Below are positions 37,011-48,700 of a DNA stretch of 64,000 nt, one piece after another. Both the position numbers and the translations under genes were made by a program. Location: NCBI RefSeq assembly GCF_010731715.1, contig NZ_AP022587.1, forward strand, positions 2,418,001 to 2,482,000, in the 5' to 3' direction. The notes under the pieces are model-generated. The model was not told the DNA's origin and did no database searches. It worked only from the letters and a program-made list of their open reading frames with translations. The DNA comes from Mycobacterium stomatepiae. Lineage in GTDB: Bacteria; Actinomycetota; Actinomycetes; Mycobacteriales; Mycobacteriaceae. Positions within the stretch are counted from its first letter, which is position 1, and every line of letters starts with the position of its first letter.

Positions 37011-40000
37011 GTCGAACACTTTCTAATGAACTCTCTGATTAGGGTATTGACTTCGGCAGCCGCGGTAATGCTCGGGAAGTGCCCGGCGCCACGAATGGGT
37101 TGCCATTGGGCGCCCGCAATCGCCTCGGCCAGCCGTCTGCCGATGGCGATATCGATGACAGTGTCAAGCTCACCATGGATGATCAGCGTCGGGACCTGTA
37201 GCGTCCGCGATTTCTCTAGTAGGTCCGGGCGGGAAGCGAACATGTCGAGATAGCGAAGCCCGATCCGAGGGTTCATCGATTCGCAGCGCAATAGTTGCTG
37301 GCGCGCGTCTTCGTGGGCGGACTCGGCTCCTCCGCCAGCGGTTGCGATCGCGGCAAAATCCTCGGCCGAGACGTCTTCGAGGCGGTTGATCTCGCCGTGG
37401 CGGTTTCCAACTTTGTGCGACGATCCCAGCAGCACCAGCCCGCTCACGTCGTCCGGGTGCCGCGCCGCCAGGGCTTGTGCGGTGAGACCGCCGAAACTCG
37501 CGCCGCCGATAACGAATCGGCCTGTGACGCCAAGGGATCGGACCGATTCGACCACTGTGTCGGCGAGGGCTTCGAACGATAGGTCTGCGGGTCCGGTGCT
37601 CGCGCCGACGCCGGCGGCATGCACGCCGATAACCCGGTAGTCCGTGCTGAGATGTGCGAATTGTTTGGCGAAGAAACCTAACCCGATGTTGAACGGGTGA
37701 AGCAGAACGATGACCGGTCCGCTTCCTGCCTCGACAACTTCGATAGAGGTAGCGTCTTGCTCGATGAGGTGGCGTACGGCGTGAGGGCACTCATCGTGAA
37801 TGGCAGCGATGTTGTCGCCGGTTGTGATGTTGGTCGATCGAATCGACAGGTCGACTGCGATGTCGTCGGGAACTTCTTCACGCAGGCGGTATTCCGGCGT
37901 TGGACCGGGTACGGCCAGCAGCGGGCGGGGTGGGTTTGCGTTGCGAAACGCCCCAGCGAGAGCAGTGCTGACACTTTCGATATCGGCGTTGGCGAGCCCG
38001 ACCGGCACAGCCAGACGCACCCAGTCCTGGCCTGGCGCGAATCCACTTGCCAGGTGAGGAGCGGCCCGAACACCGCACTGTTCGTAGAGCCAGGCTAGAT
38101 AGCCTGCCATTGTCTCTTGTCGGGTGGGACCCCGTTCGTCGGAGTTCCGTCTAGCGGCTGCAACGTCGAGAAACACAGCATGTGGGCCGCACGCGGCAAG
38201 GGGGGCACCGCAGCCGCGGAGCACCGATGCCAGCTGCGCCACCTGGCGGACCCGTGAACGCACAGCCTGCGCCCACCAGTAATGGTCAGCAAGAGCGGCG
38301 GCGATCGTGCGACGGCCAGCCAGTGATACGGGTTCGCCGCGGTCGGCCACGTGCCCTCGCAGGGCATCGACGAATGGGCCGTGGTCGGTGGCGACCACAC
38401 CCCCTGAGCCCACACCCCACTCCTTGGGCAAAGAAATGGTGACTGCGTCGGCGAGCTCCAGCATCTGCCGCCACAGATCGTGCATGGCTTGGTCCGGCGT
38501 GTCTGAATCCGTGCCCAGCAACAACGCTGAATTTCCGCCGCCGCGCGTGGCATCTAGGACGAGAGGCACCCCCGCACTGCGGGCGATGTCGCGCACGCTG
38601 CGCACGACGTCCAGGGTCAGGGGCGTGCCACCGAACGCATTAGTCGCCAACTCAAGGGCGATTAGCCCAAGTCGGCTTCCTTCACGGTCGACAGCTTCAG
38701 CAAGCGCAGACAAGTCAGGTTCGGTTGTAGCTGCGACGGTAGGCACGGTATGGGTTTGCAGCCCAACATCGGCCAGATTGAACAGCCATGACGGGAACAG
38801 GTTCGCCTGAAAAATGCTGCGGTCACGCGGGATTCCGCGCAGCAGCGCCGCTTCGGCGGCCCGGCCGGAGGTGTCGGCATGAACGAATCCGAAGGGCAGC
38901 GTGGTTTGTGCGGCGAGTTCAGGGCATGCGGCTTCGACCAGATCAGCCAGGTCACGGGCGCGGGCGAAGATGTGCGCGTCGTCGCGTTCGGCCCATGAAT
39001 CGGTCGTCATTTCCGCGGCGCCCTCTTGCGGGGCAATCGACAAAGTGTTGAACCCGCAGCGTCGTAACTGGGCACGGCGCGGGCTGTCTTGCGCGACAAC
39101 GAGTTTGTCGGAATGGTCGCGTCTTCCGGTAGATGCCAAGGGGATCGACGCCTGGCTGTTGACGGCCAGTTCTGCCCGATCGGTAACGCTAGGATCAGCG
39201 ATAAGCAATACCAATGGGGCTAGATCCGCGGCGGAGGATTCGGCGGGCTGACACAAGAAGATCGGCAGGTTTTGCGGACGGAATTTATTCTTGAACCGAA
39301 AGTTACCTTCGCCATCGAAGATCTTAGCCTTGCGCATTTGTTCAAGAGCTGTTTCGACATCGACGTGCGGATTAGCCGACGAGGCAATTTTCACCCCCAG
39401 GGTGGCTCCGAAACTGAACATTTGAACGCCTTCGCCACGCAAAATATTAATGATCTCTACGATGGCATACTCCATCGCGCCACCGGGCATGTCGTGCGCT
39501 CCAAACTCAAGATCGAGCAGGTACCCATTCTCTGAAGGTATTGCCGTGATGACGATCGCCGCGACTATGGTGGAGGCTACTGACGTCAGGAACAGTCGGT
39601 GACGTTCGGCCAGTTTGCCGCAAAGGAACTCGCGACGGACCGTCGTGACGTACGGATTGACCATGCTCTTGCGCTCGGCCCATTCGTCGATAAGCGCGAC
39701 AACGCGGGCATCAACGCCGGAGTCACTCCCGAGGGTGTATTCGGTCAGTTTCACCGCGGGCGTGGATTTGAATCGTGAAATCTTGTGGCGTAGTCGCTGC
39801 ATCGCGGTTCCAGACAGGGAAAATTCGGAGATGTCGGGGAGCCTTTGAACCGTTCCGAAAGGCGTCGCAGTGAACGGTTGGCCCGCAACAGTTTCTACCG
39901 CCTGCATAGCGAATAGGTTTGGCCGCATCCCGTTATCGCGAGCCCACGCTACCCACTCATCGATTAGATTCTGGAACCGGTCCTGTGCGCATACGCAGCT

Positions 40001-42772
40001 CCATGCCAAAAGCAGTCCGTCACGCTCGGTGAAATTCAAGTAGCCATCGCGGCTGCTGGACAAGAAGATCAGCGGCGCGATGTCCCGTCCAGGCAGGCCT
40101 CCTTCGCGGGCATGCTGCCGGTCAAGCTCGGCCACCAGTTTGACCATCTGCGGGTCGCCAACTAAGTCACTTTTACGCAGCACCGTTCCGTAGGCGGTGT
40201 GTCCTGTCTGGACAGCTGGCACTGCCGGGATCAGATTTTTTAGGTCGTTGACCAGACTGTGGACACCTCGTTCTGCGGCAAGCCATGTCGCCAATAATTC
40301 AGGTGTTTTTTCGTCGAACATGATGGATTTGGGAACGAATCCGACGGTCGATTCCAGAGCGGCTATTACCCTCAGCATGTCGAACGAGGAAAGGCCCGCG
40401 TCCTCAAAACTCTGCCCGGGCTGCACCGGGCGATTGGTGACGCGTGAAACAAGCGTGACCACCTCGCCGACAAGTGATTTCGCCGCTGTGACGCTTGCGC
40501 TCTCATCGTGGCCGCGGTTGCCTTCGCGTAGTGGAGGAGGTGTCGACGCCGATGGGGTTTCGGTTGCCGGCCGCTCGGGCGCCACCGGTGCCGGTGCCGG
40601 TGCCGAAGATGCACTGACGGATTGATTCGGACGGCACAGTGCCGTGATCAGCTCGTGCAAATTGCTGAACTCGTAAAGCTCAGCGGTTTTGATATCGGTA
40701 CCGAGTTCGGCATTTAATGCGCGGACCAGATCCATACGGTAGATCGAGTCCAAGCCGAGTCGAGCGAAGTCGGCAGTGAGATCAATTGCCTCGTCAGGCA
40801 GCAGGAGAAGCTTCGATGTAGCGGCGACGACAACGCCGGTGACATGTGATCGTATGTGGACAGACGGATTATCGACGCAGGCTTTTACCGGCGCGGTGTG
40901 AGCCAACTGTGTCCGAACGGGCGCTGCCATATTGTTTGGCCGCATGACCGCCCTGTATGTGGGTTGGTTTTGGTTCACCGCGCTAAGCACGACCTGCGAC
41001 CGGGCATGCGGTTCGGTGTCCCCCGGGTTCTTGTCCGTCAAGTTGTCTCGCGGCGGAGGCAGGTTGGGGCGAATCGTTGACAGCGGGGGTGCAGCGAGAG
41101 GCTGGGTGTTGCCAATCTGCGTTTCAATCGCTGACGTGAACCAGTGCCGCTGCCCAGCGAAGGGTATTGGGGGTAGGTGCACGCGGCGGCCGGTGGTCCT
41201 GGGCCAGGTCACCTTCTCCCCCGCGATCCAACGGGCCACCAGCTCAGATACTCCAGGTTCATGGACGTCGGAGATGTGGCAGCTGATCCCATCAGCGATT
41301 GCTTGCAGTCCAGCGGCGAGTTCGGCGGTATCGCTGGCCTGCACGCAGGCGCGTATCGGGTGATCGTCGCGGCCGGTGCGGAGCGTGAATGCGACGTCGC
41401 AAGCGGTGAGGCGGTCGGCGAGGATCCGGGTCGCCAAAGCGCTGCAGTATCGCCGTAGCTGATCGCTGCTAGGCGCAGATACCGGCACTATGACAGCGCC
41501 AGGGACAACGCTACGCTCGGCGGGTCCTCGGTCCGGGGCGGCGGCAAGGACCACATGCGCGTTAGTGCCTCCGAAACCGAACGAACTGACCCCAGCGATC
41601 CGTCGCTCATTCCATGGTTGGGCTTCGGTAAGCAGGCGCAGGGGGGTTTTGCTCAAATCGATCAGCGGGTTCTTTTCAGTAAAATGAACCAGCGGCGTCA
41701 ATACGCCGTTACGAAGGCTTAGGGCCGTACGGATAAGCCCGGCCATACCCGCCGCGGCCTCCATATGCCCGACAACTGTTTTCACCGAACCGACAGCCAC
41801 AGGCGTTGTCGCCTCGGCGAAAACCTGCTTGAGGCCTTCGATTTCCACGGGGTCACCGAGCTTCGTGCCAGTTCCGTGAGCCTCGATGTATCCAACCTGT
41901 CCTGGTTCGACGTGTGCGTCGGCCAGCGCCGCTTGCAGGACTTGAGCTTGCGATTGCGGCCTGGGCGCGGTCAGGGACGGACTGTGCCCATTGTGCCCGA
42001 CCGCGCTGCCGAGGATCACGGCGTGGATGGCGTCGTTGTCGGCTTGGGCTGCTGACAGCGGTTTAACAAATAATGCGCCTACCCCTTCGCCGCGGACATA
42101 GCCGTCGGCAGCGGCGTCGAAGCTGGCGCATCTGCCGGCGGCACTGAGCATTCCTGAGGCGTCAAAAGCCTGAAATAGTCCCGAATCCAAAAGGGCGTTG
42201 ACACCGCCCACAATCGCGGCCTCACATTCGCCGCGGCGTAGAGCGCTGATAGCGCGGTGCAAAGCTACCAGCGAGCTTGAGCAGGCCGTGTCGATTACTT
42301 CGCTAGGTCCACACCAGTCGAATTGGTAAGAGATTCGGTTCGCCAAGATTGCGTGGGCTACGCCAGTGGCAGCATGCGGGGGGACCCTGCCGCCGGCGCG
42401 GGTTATCAGTGTGCCGTAATCGTTGGTCGACACCCCAGCAAATAGCCCAATAGCGCGTCCCGCCAACGCCGGTGGCGGGTACCCAGCGTCTTGTAGTGTC
42501 TCGCTGACAACCTCGAGAAGAAGGCGGTGTTGTGGGTCCATGAGCGCAGCTTCACGGGGCGAAATGCCGAATGCGGCGGCGTCGAAACGTTCAATATCGG
42601 TCAGGTATCCGGCCGGCCAAATCTGGTCGAAGGACCTCCCGGCCAGCTGCATCCGACGATCATCGGGGTTGGACACTAGCGATCGTGATTCCGTGAGAGC
42701 GCCCCACAGTTGATCTAGATTCGCAGCCGAGGCGAACCTACCGGCCATGCCACAGATTGCTATCGGTTCAGG
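37004..42772 (-). other. Synthase 2 final module: KS-ACP-ACP-DUF-SH-TE
   Basis: KS has DTACSSS, IEAHGTGT and VVGHMEA. Two ACPs follow (RLGLDSIYRMDL; DAGLSSFDMLRV, in which the Asp before the Ser is replaced by Ser). The DUF domain (about 39254-40080) resembles DUF2156/phosphatidylglycerol-lysyltransferase GNAT folds. The SH domain has IALELATNAFGG, GVPLVLDATRGGG and ISLPKEWGVGSGG, parallel to tyrosine phenol-lyase/tryptophanase. TE has IGGASFGGLTAQ, IIHGELDTVID and GAGHFPS. DUF-SH-TE is known from LnmJ, where SH cleaves a cysteine-derived C-S bond to leave a thiol on the polyketide. Confidence 0.88.
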
Positions 42773-45700
42773 CCCGTCTGCTCGTAGCGGTTTGTCGTCC
42801 GGGAGGACGGCTCGCTGCCGGGTATCGGTGGCGCGCTGGACTGTAGTCGGCCGCATGGTCTGCGCTGCCGAAACCGCGGCATATTCTTCAGTCACCAGGT
42901 ACCTGGCGATGGCGTTTAGGGTTGAGAATGAGAAAAAGGTCGCCGGTGTCAAGGTCGTTCCGTACAGGGCGTTGAGTCGATTCGCCAGGTCAGTCAGCGA
43001 GATTGAATCGAACCCAGTGTCAAGCAGTTCGATATTGGTGTCGACCTGTTCCGGTGCGACAAGCAGGAATTCGGAGGCGAGGGCGCGAAGCTGGTCCAGC
43101 ACCGCGTCCAGCAGGTCATGCGCATTGCCGGGTACCGCGTGGTCACTGGGTCCGCTGGCGGGGGTTTGATCGGTCGGCCGGTGATCTGAAAAGTTCGAGC
43201 GCGCGTCGTCGTGACCGAGCCGCGGGCGCTGAACGACGGCGAAGGCTGCGTCGTGCCCCGACAATGCATATTCGAATGCGGCCAGGCCGGCTTCGTTAGG
43301 TAATGGCAGCATGCGGAACGTTTCGGCAAAGAGACGTTCGGTGGCGGGATCGACCCGCATCCCGCCGTTGGCCCACAGCGGCCAGGCGACACTCACAGTG
43401 TTTTTGCAGAGCGTCTCGCCGAGACGTGTGGCAAGTTCATCGGCACAGGCGTTGGCGGCAACATATGCGAATTGACCGGGGTTACCTGTATGGGTGGCCA
43501 GCGAAGAGCAAAGGATCAAGAAGTCCAGTGGCTTGGTGATTGCTGCATACAACGTCGTAAGGCCGCCGACTTTGGGCCGTACCACTGTATCGATGTGGTG
43601 GTAAGTGAGTTCGCTCAGCCGTGCATCCTGCCGCAACCCTGCGGCGTGGATGACCCCGTTCAACGGTCCGTGTTGTTCTTCAATGGTTTTGAGCGCGCGT
43701 GTAACAGCTTCGGGTTGGGTGATGTCTAGTTGGATGTAGTCCAAGCGGCGGTTGGCGTTGCTGCGCCCGGTCATCCACGCTGTTAGCTGCGCTCCGGGTA
43801 CGCGACGGCCAGCCAATATGACCGTGACAGGCGCCAAGTCCAGGAGTCGTCCGGCGAATATTCGCCCCAGCTCCCCAGAACCGCCGGTGATGAGGTACGT
43901 GCCTCCAGGCCGCAGTAGAGGTGAGGTGGTCGCGGGAGTAAACGGCGCCAGTTGGTGGGTGAAAGCCCCATCGGGCGTGACGGTAAGCGAGGAATCCGCA
44001 TGCAGATGTTCGGCAATGGCGCTGGGTCGTTGTGCGGGTGCTAACGCGGCGACATCAATGGTGACGGCGCTAAGGCTTGGTCGCTCCGCAACGACGGTGC
44101 GGATTGCGGCGCGGTATCCGGCATCGACAGCGCGTTGTTGGACGCTGCTACATCCGGTACCAAGGGCAACGATCAGGCGGCGAGGTCGGTTGGTATGTTG
44201 CGCATCGATTTTGTTCACCAACGCCAGAAGCCGGTTCAGACCGTCAGACAGGGTCTGCGCAACGTCTGCGTCATCGGCGCGAGCTGGGATGTGCACGACG
44301 GTATCTGCGGAACCGTCGTCGTGAACGGTGTGGCCGTGTGCTCGCAACGCGGCGATTATCGGTTCGGCTGCTACAGCGGATCCATCAAGAACGACCCGCT
44401 CGGGCGCCGCGCTGGCCACAGGTGGGGCCGCTACGGTCTGGACCCGGAGGTATTCAAGCTGCCCGCGGACCGTGGGGTGAGCCGACACCAGCGAGGCGGT
44501 GGGCCTTATGGTGATGCCGCGCATCTCGGCGACGACAGCACCCTCGTGGTCATAAAGAGTCAGTTCGTAGCTTTCCCCCTGTGCCGAACGAGTGGCGACC
44601 GCAACGGCTTCGGTCGGCAGGGGACTCAGCCACATGTAGCTGACGCCAGCCGGGACCGACGGGGTCTCGATGAGCCCGGTCAGCGTTTGAAGAGCACCAT
44701 CCAGTAGGGCCGCTACCGCGGCGCGGCCGTCAAGGTGAGCTGGCACCTGTAGCCAGGCGATGGCTCTCGTAGCGGCTAACTGGACTCGGGTGATGGTCCG
44801 CAAGGAAACACCGACAGCAAGCCCCGAGGCCGCGAGGTCGTCATAGAACTGGGCAGCCGATATGGCGGGCTCGTCGACGGCAGACGGGTGCATCATCGCG
44901 TGGCCTGTCGGCGAGGTCACGCTGGGACCGACTCGGGCATCTGCCACCACAGTGCCTTCGATCGCCACGCAGCGGAACTGGCCGTCGCAGTCCAACTCGG
45001 CAGCCATGGCGTCAGCGGCTGGTATCGGGGCGTACCAATGAACGTCGCTGAGACAGATCTCTTCGTTCGGAACGTGTCCAAGCAGGGCCGCCACAAGGGC
45101 CATCCCAGGCACGATGGGCTTACCGGCGACGAGATGGTCGTCGGCCAGATCGCGCATCCACTCAAGGTCCTTTTCTTCCGGACTGAGGCTCCTATTAGGC
45201 GACGGTGCGTCAGTTGCCTGAACGGGGTGGCCGGCGGGGTGATCGCTCAGTGTCCGGGCTGCGCGGTGCGCGGGACTCGGCAGCGAGGTCTGGCCAGACT
45301 CCTTAGTGAACCAATAGCTTCGGCCTCGAAATGGGATCGTCGGGAAGGCACAACGAGGCGGCGGTGAGCTCCACAATTCCCGCCAGTCGATGTCCATCCC
45401 GCTGGTCCAGGCAGCCGCTAGGCCGGGCAGATCACGGTCGGCGAGTAGTAGCTGGGCGATCCGTGGCGCAAGTGTGGGATCGATAGGCGCCTTGGTGTCA
45501 ATTGCACTGATGGAAACTGCGGATGACTCGCAGCCGTCGGCGACTAACTCCAAGGCCTTGGCTAACTCATCGACGCCGCCGTTAGTACTAACAGCCAAGC
45601 GCACTTCTAGTGCACGGCGGCCAACTTGGCTTGTCCACTCCACGCTCGGCAAGTCGACCGACCCTGCCGGCTGGGCACGCAGCCATCGCGCCACGGTACG

Positions 45701-48700
45701 TGCGTATTCACGCAGTTCGCTGTTGTGGCGAGCGGATAGCAGTAGCAGCGGCGCGTCGGACGATGATCGCCGTAGCCGCTGCAGATTCGGCGCCTCTGCG
45801 ACGATAAGGTGCGTGTTGGCACCGCCGGCACCGAATGAGCTGACGCCAGCGATCCGCGGGCAGAGCGGATTGGCGGGCCACGGTTGGACTTGTCCGCTGG
45901 GCCTGAGCCGTTCCCCTAGATCAACGTCGGGGTTTACGTTTGACAGACCGGCGAGTGGGACAAGCTCTTCATGGCCTAGCTGCAGCAGGACGCTGGTCAG
46001 CCCTGCGATGCCGGCGGCTCCCTCGAGATGGCCGAGGTTGGCTTTGATGGAACCGACATGTACCGGGTGAGCGGCATCGAGTTCGCTAACCTCAAATTGT
46101 ATGGCAGTGCGAAGCCCGGCGATCTCGATCGGGTCACCGAGTTTTGTCCCGGTGCCATGTAACTCGATGTAGCTGAGGTCGCTTCCCCGTAACCCGGCTC
46201 GGTTGAGAGCGGATGTGATGACAGCGGCCTGGGCTGGAGCGTTCGGCACCGTGTATCCCTGAGAACGTCCGCTGGCGTTCATCTCGCTGCCGCGTATGAC
46301 GGCCAGGATCTGGTCACCATCAGCAATTGCGTCCGCCAGTGGGCGCAGAAGGACGGCGCCGACGCCCTCCCCGGGTACAAAGCCGTCCGCTCGGGCGTCA
46401 AGAGTGTGGCAAGCCCGCCCATCGCTGAGCATGTTCATCGCCGATAAAGCGATGTGGTGAGCGGGGTGAAGGATGAGGTTGACGCCGCCAGCTATGGCCT
46501 GCCGGCATGAGCCGGAACGAATCGCTTGGCAGGCCAAGTGAACTGCGGATAGCGACGAAGAGCACGCGGTATCGATGGCCATGCTGGGGCCGGTGAAGTC
46601 GAAGAATTGTGACACTCGGTTGGCGATCGACCAGTAGCTGCTGTGACCGAGTCCATAGTTGCCGTCCGGCCAGCCGTGCGCGGCGGCCATCTGCCCGTAA
46701 GAACCGTACATCACGCCAACGAACACTCCGGTGCTGCGTTCGCGGGTGTGCCGACCATTGTGCCCAGCACGCTCGAGCAGATCCCAGCAAGTCTGCAAGA
46801 ACAGTCGCTCTTGGGGATCTATGCGCGCGGCATCGCGTGGAAGGATGTTAAAAAAACCGGCGTCGAAGTGATCGACGTCTTGCAGAAAACCGCCGAAGTG
46901 GTTGTAGGATCGGTCGGGTTCTTGGCGGGCGCCAGCGTAGCGGCGCCAGTCCCAGCGTTCGGACGGCACCTGTGTCAGGCAGGATTGGCCTGCGCGGAGT
47001 TTGTCCCATAATGCGTCCAGGTCGGGCGCCTGAGGGTATCGCCCGCTTACACCAACGATCGCGACGCTGGTGCTGTTGGTGGGGCTACTTTCGTTGGGTT
47101 GGGATATCGCACTGAGATTCGGCTTAAGCTGACCTATCTCACCAATGTGGTTGTGGGTCTTTCCAACTTGCGTTGAGTCGTTCAGCGCCGCTGGGGCAGG
47201 TACGGAATGCCTTGGCGCGAATGCTTCCCGCTTGGCCGTGCGAAGATAGTCCGCCACCTGTCCAACAGTTAGGTGCTCGTAGAACAAGGTAGTTGGTAGT
47301 TCCCCAAGCTGCGATTCCAGAGCGCGTAGCAATTCCATGGCCATCATCGAATCCACGCCGTAGGTCTGCAGCGGCTCCTCGAGTTCGACCGCGGCTGCGG
47401 GAAGTTTTAGGACCTTGGCAACGGTGTTGCGCACAAAATTTCGGGCAGCATTCAGCGGTGCCGCGTCGGCCGGGATTGCGCTGGTGGAGGGCATTGCGGT
47501 GTTCATGCCGTCGCTCCCATCGGGGTTGCGAATGACGTTCGGGGCTTGCCGATCTGCGGTTGTGAGACTTCGTGGGTGCGGTGCGATCGAGCTCACAAAG
47601 GTTGACGCGTCAGTCACCGCAATGTCGGTGTCGGCGACAATGGCTAACCCGAAGTCCGGGTAGCGGTTTGGGTCGGCGCGCAGGATGATGACCTGGGGAA
47701 TATTGCTTGATAGAAGCCGCTCGAGGGCGCCGAAACCCTCGGTTGCGTCGATTGACCCTATCCCTTTGGCGGCCATCGCATCAGCCGTTCCAGAGCCAGC
47801 GACAGCGCCAATCGATCCCCAGTAACCCCAATTTACAACGGTCGTGGGTACTCCGCGGCGGACGCGAACTAGGCGTGCCCAGGCGTCGAGGTAACGGCTG
47901 GCGGCGGCGTAGTTGGCTTGTCCGGGCGAGTCTACAATGCTCGCGACCGACGAAAAGATCAGAAACTGATCCAAAGGCTCAGGTTCAAGGGCATCGGTGA
48001 GGTTGCGGATCCCAACGACTTTCGGTCCCAGGACGGCGGCCAGATCGTCGTCGGAGGTGGCATGCAGCGGTGCGTTGCGCAGCACCATCGCGGTGTGGAC
48101 AGCCCGACTGATAGGGCCGAGTTCTCGCCTAATGCGGCGCACGGCCCGATCGAGTTCGGTGGCACACAGCAAGTCGGCTTGTTCGTAGGCGACCGTGGCC
48201 CCAGCTGTACGCAGTCGACCCAGTTCGGCAGTTAGCCGAGCGTCCAGAGGTCGGCGTCCGATCCAGCCCACCCGGGCGCCTGCACGCACGAGCCGTTCAC
48301 TTAGGGCCCGTCCGAGTCCCCCGGCGCCGCCCACCAGAAGATAGGTGAGCCCTTCCGGCGGGGCGGGTGTGTGAGCTGTGTCGATCGGCGGTCTCTGATA
48401 GGCGCGTCGGAACCACCGCCCATCGGCGGCGCGCACCGCATCGGTGCCCTGGGGTGGGCGCATCGCGTCCAGCGGATCATCGATGCCGGCGTCGACATCG
48501 ATGAGTCGGATCGAAGTTGTGCCCGCGAGCTCGGAGCGTCCGGCCGCAGCGAGGCCCTGGATAGCCGCTTGCGAAGGGCGCTGTTGGGCGCCTGATAGCT
48601 CCGAGGCGCCCGCGGTTACTACGGTAATCGTGGACGGTGGTGAAGTCGCATTGGGTCGGGCGGCAGAGGCGAGCAGGTTGCGCAAGTTCTGTAATCCGCC

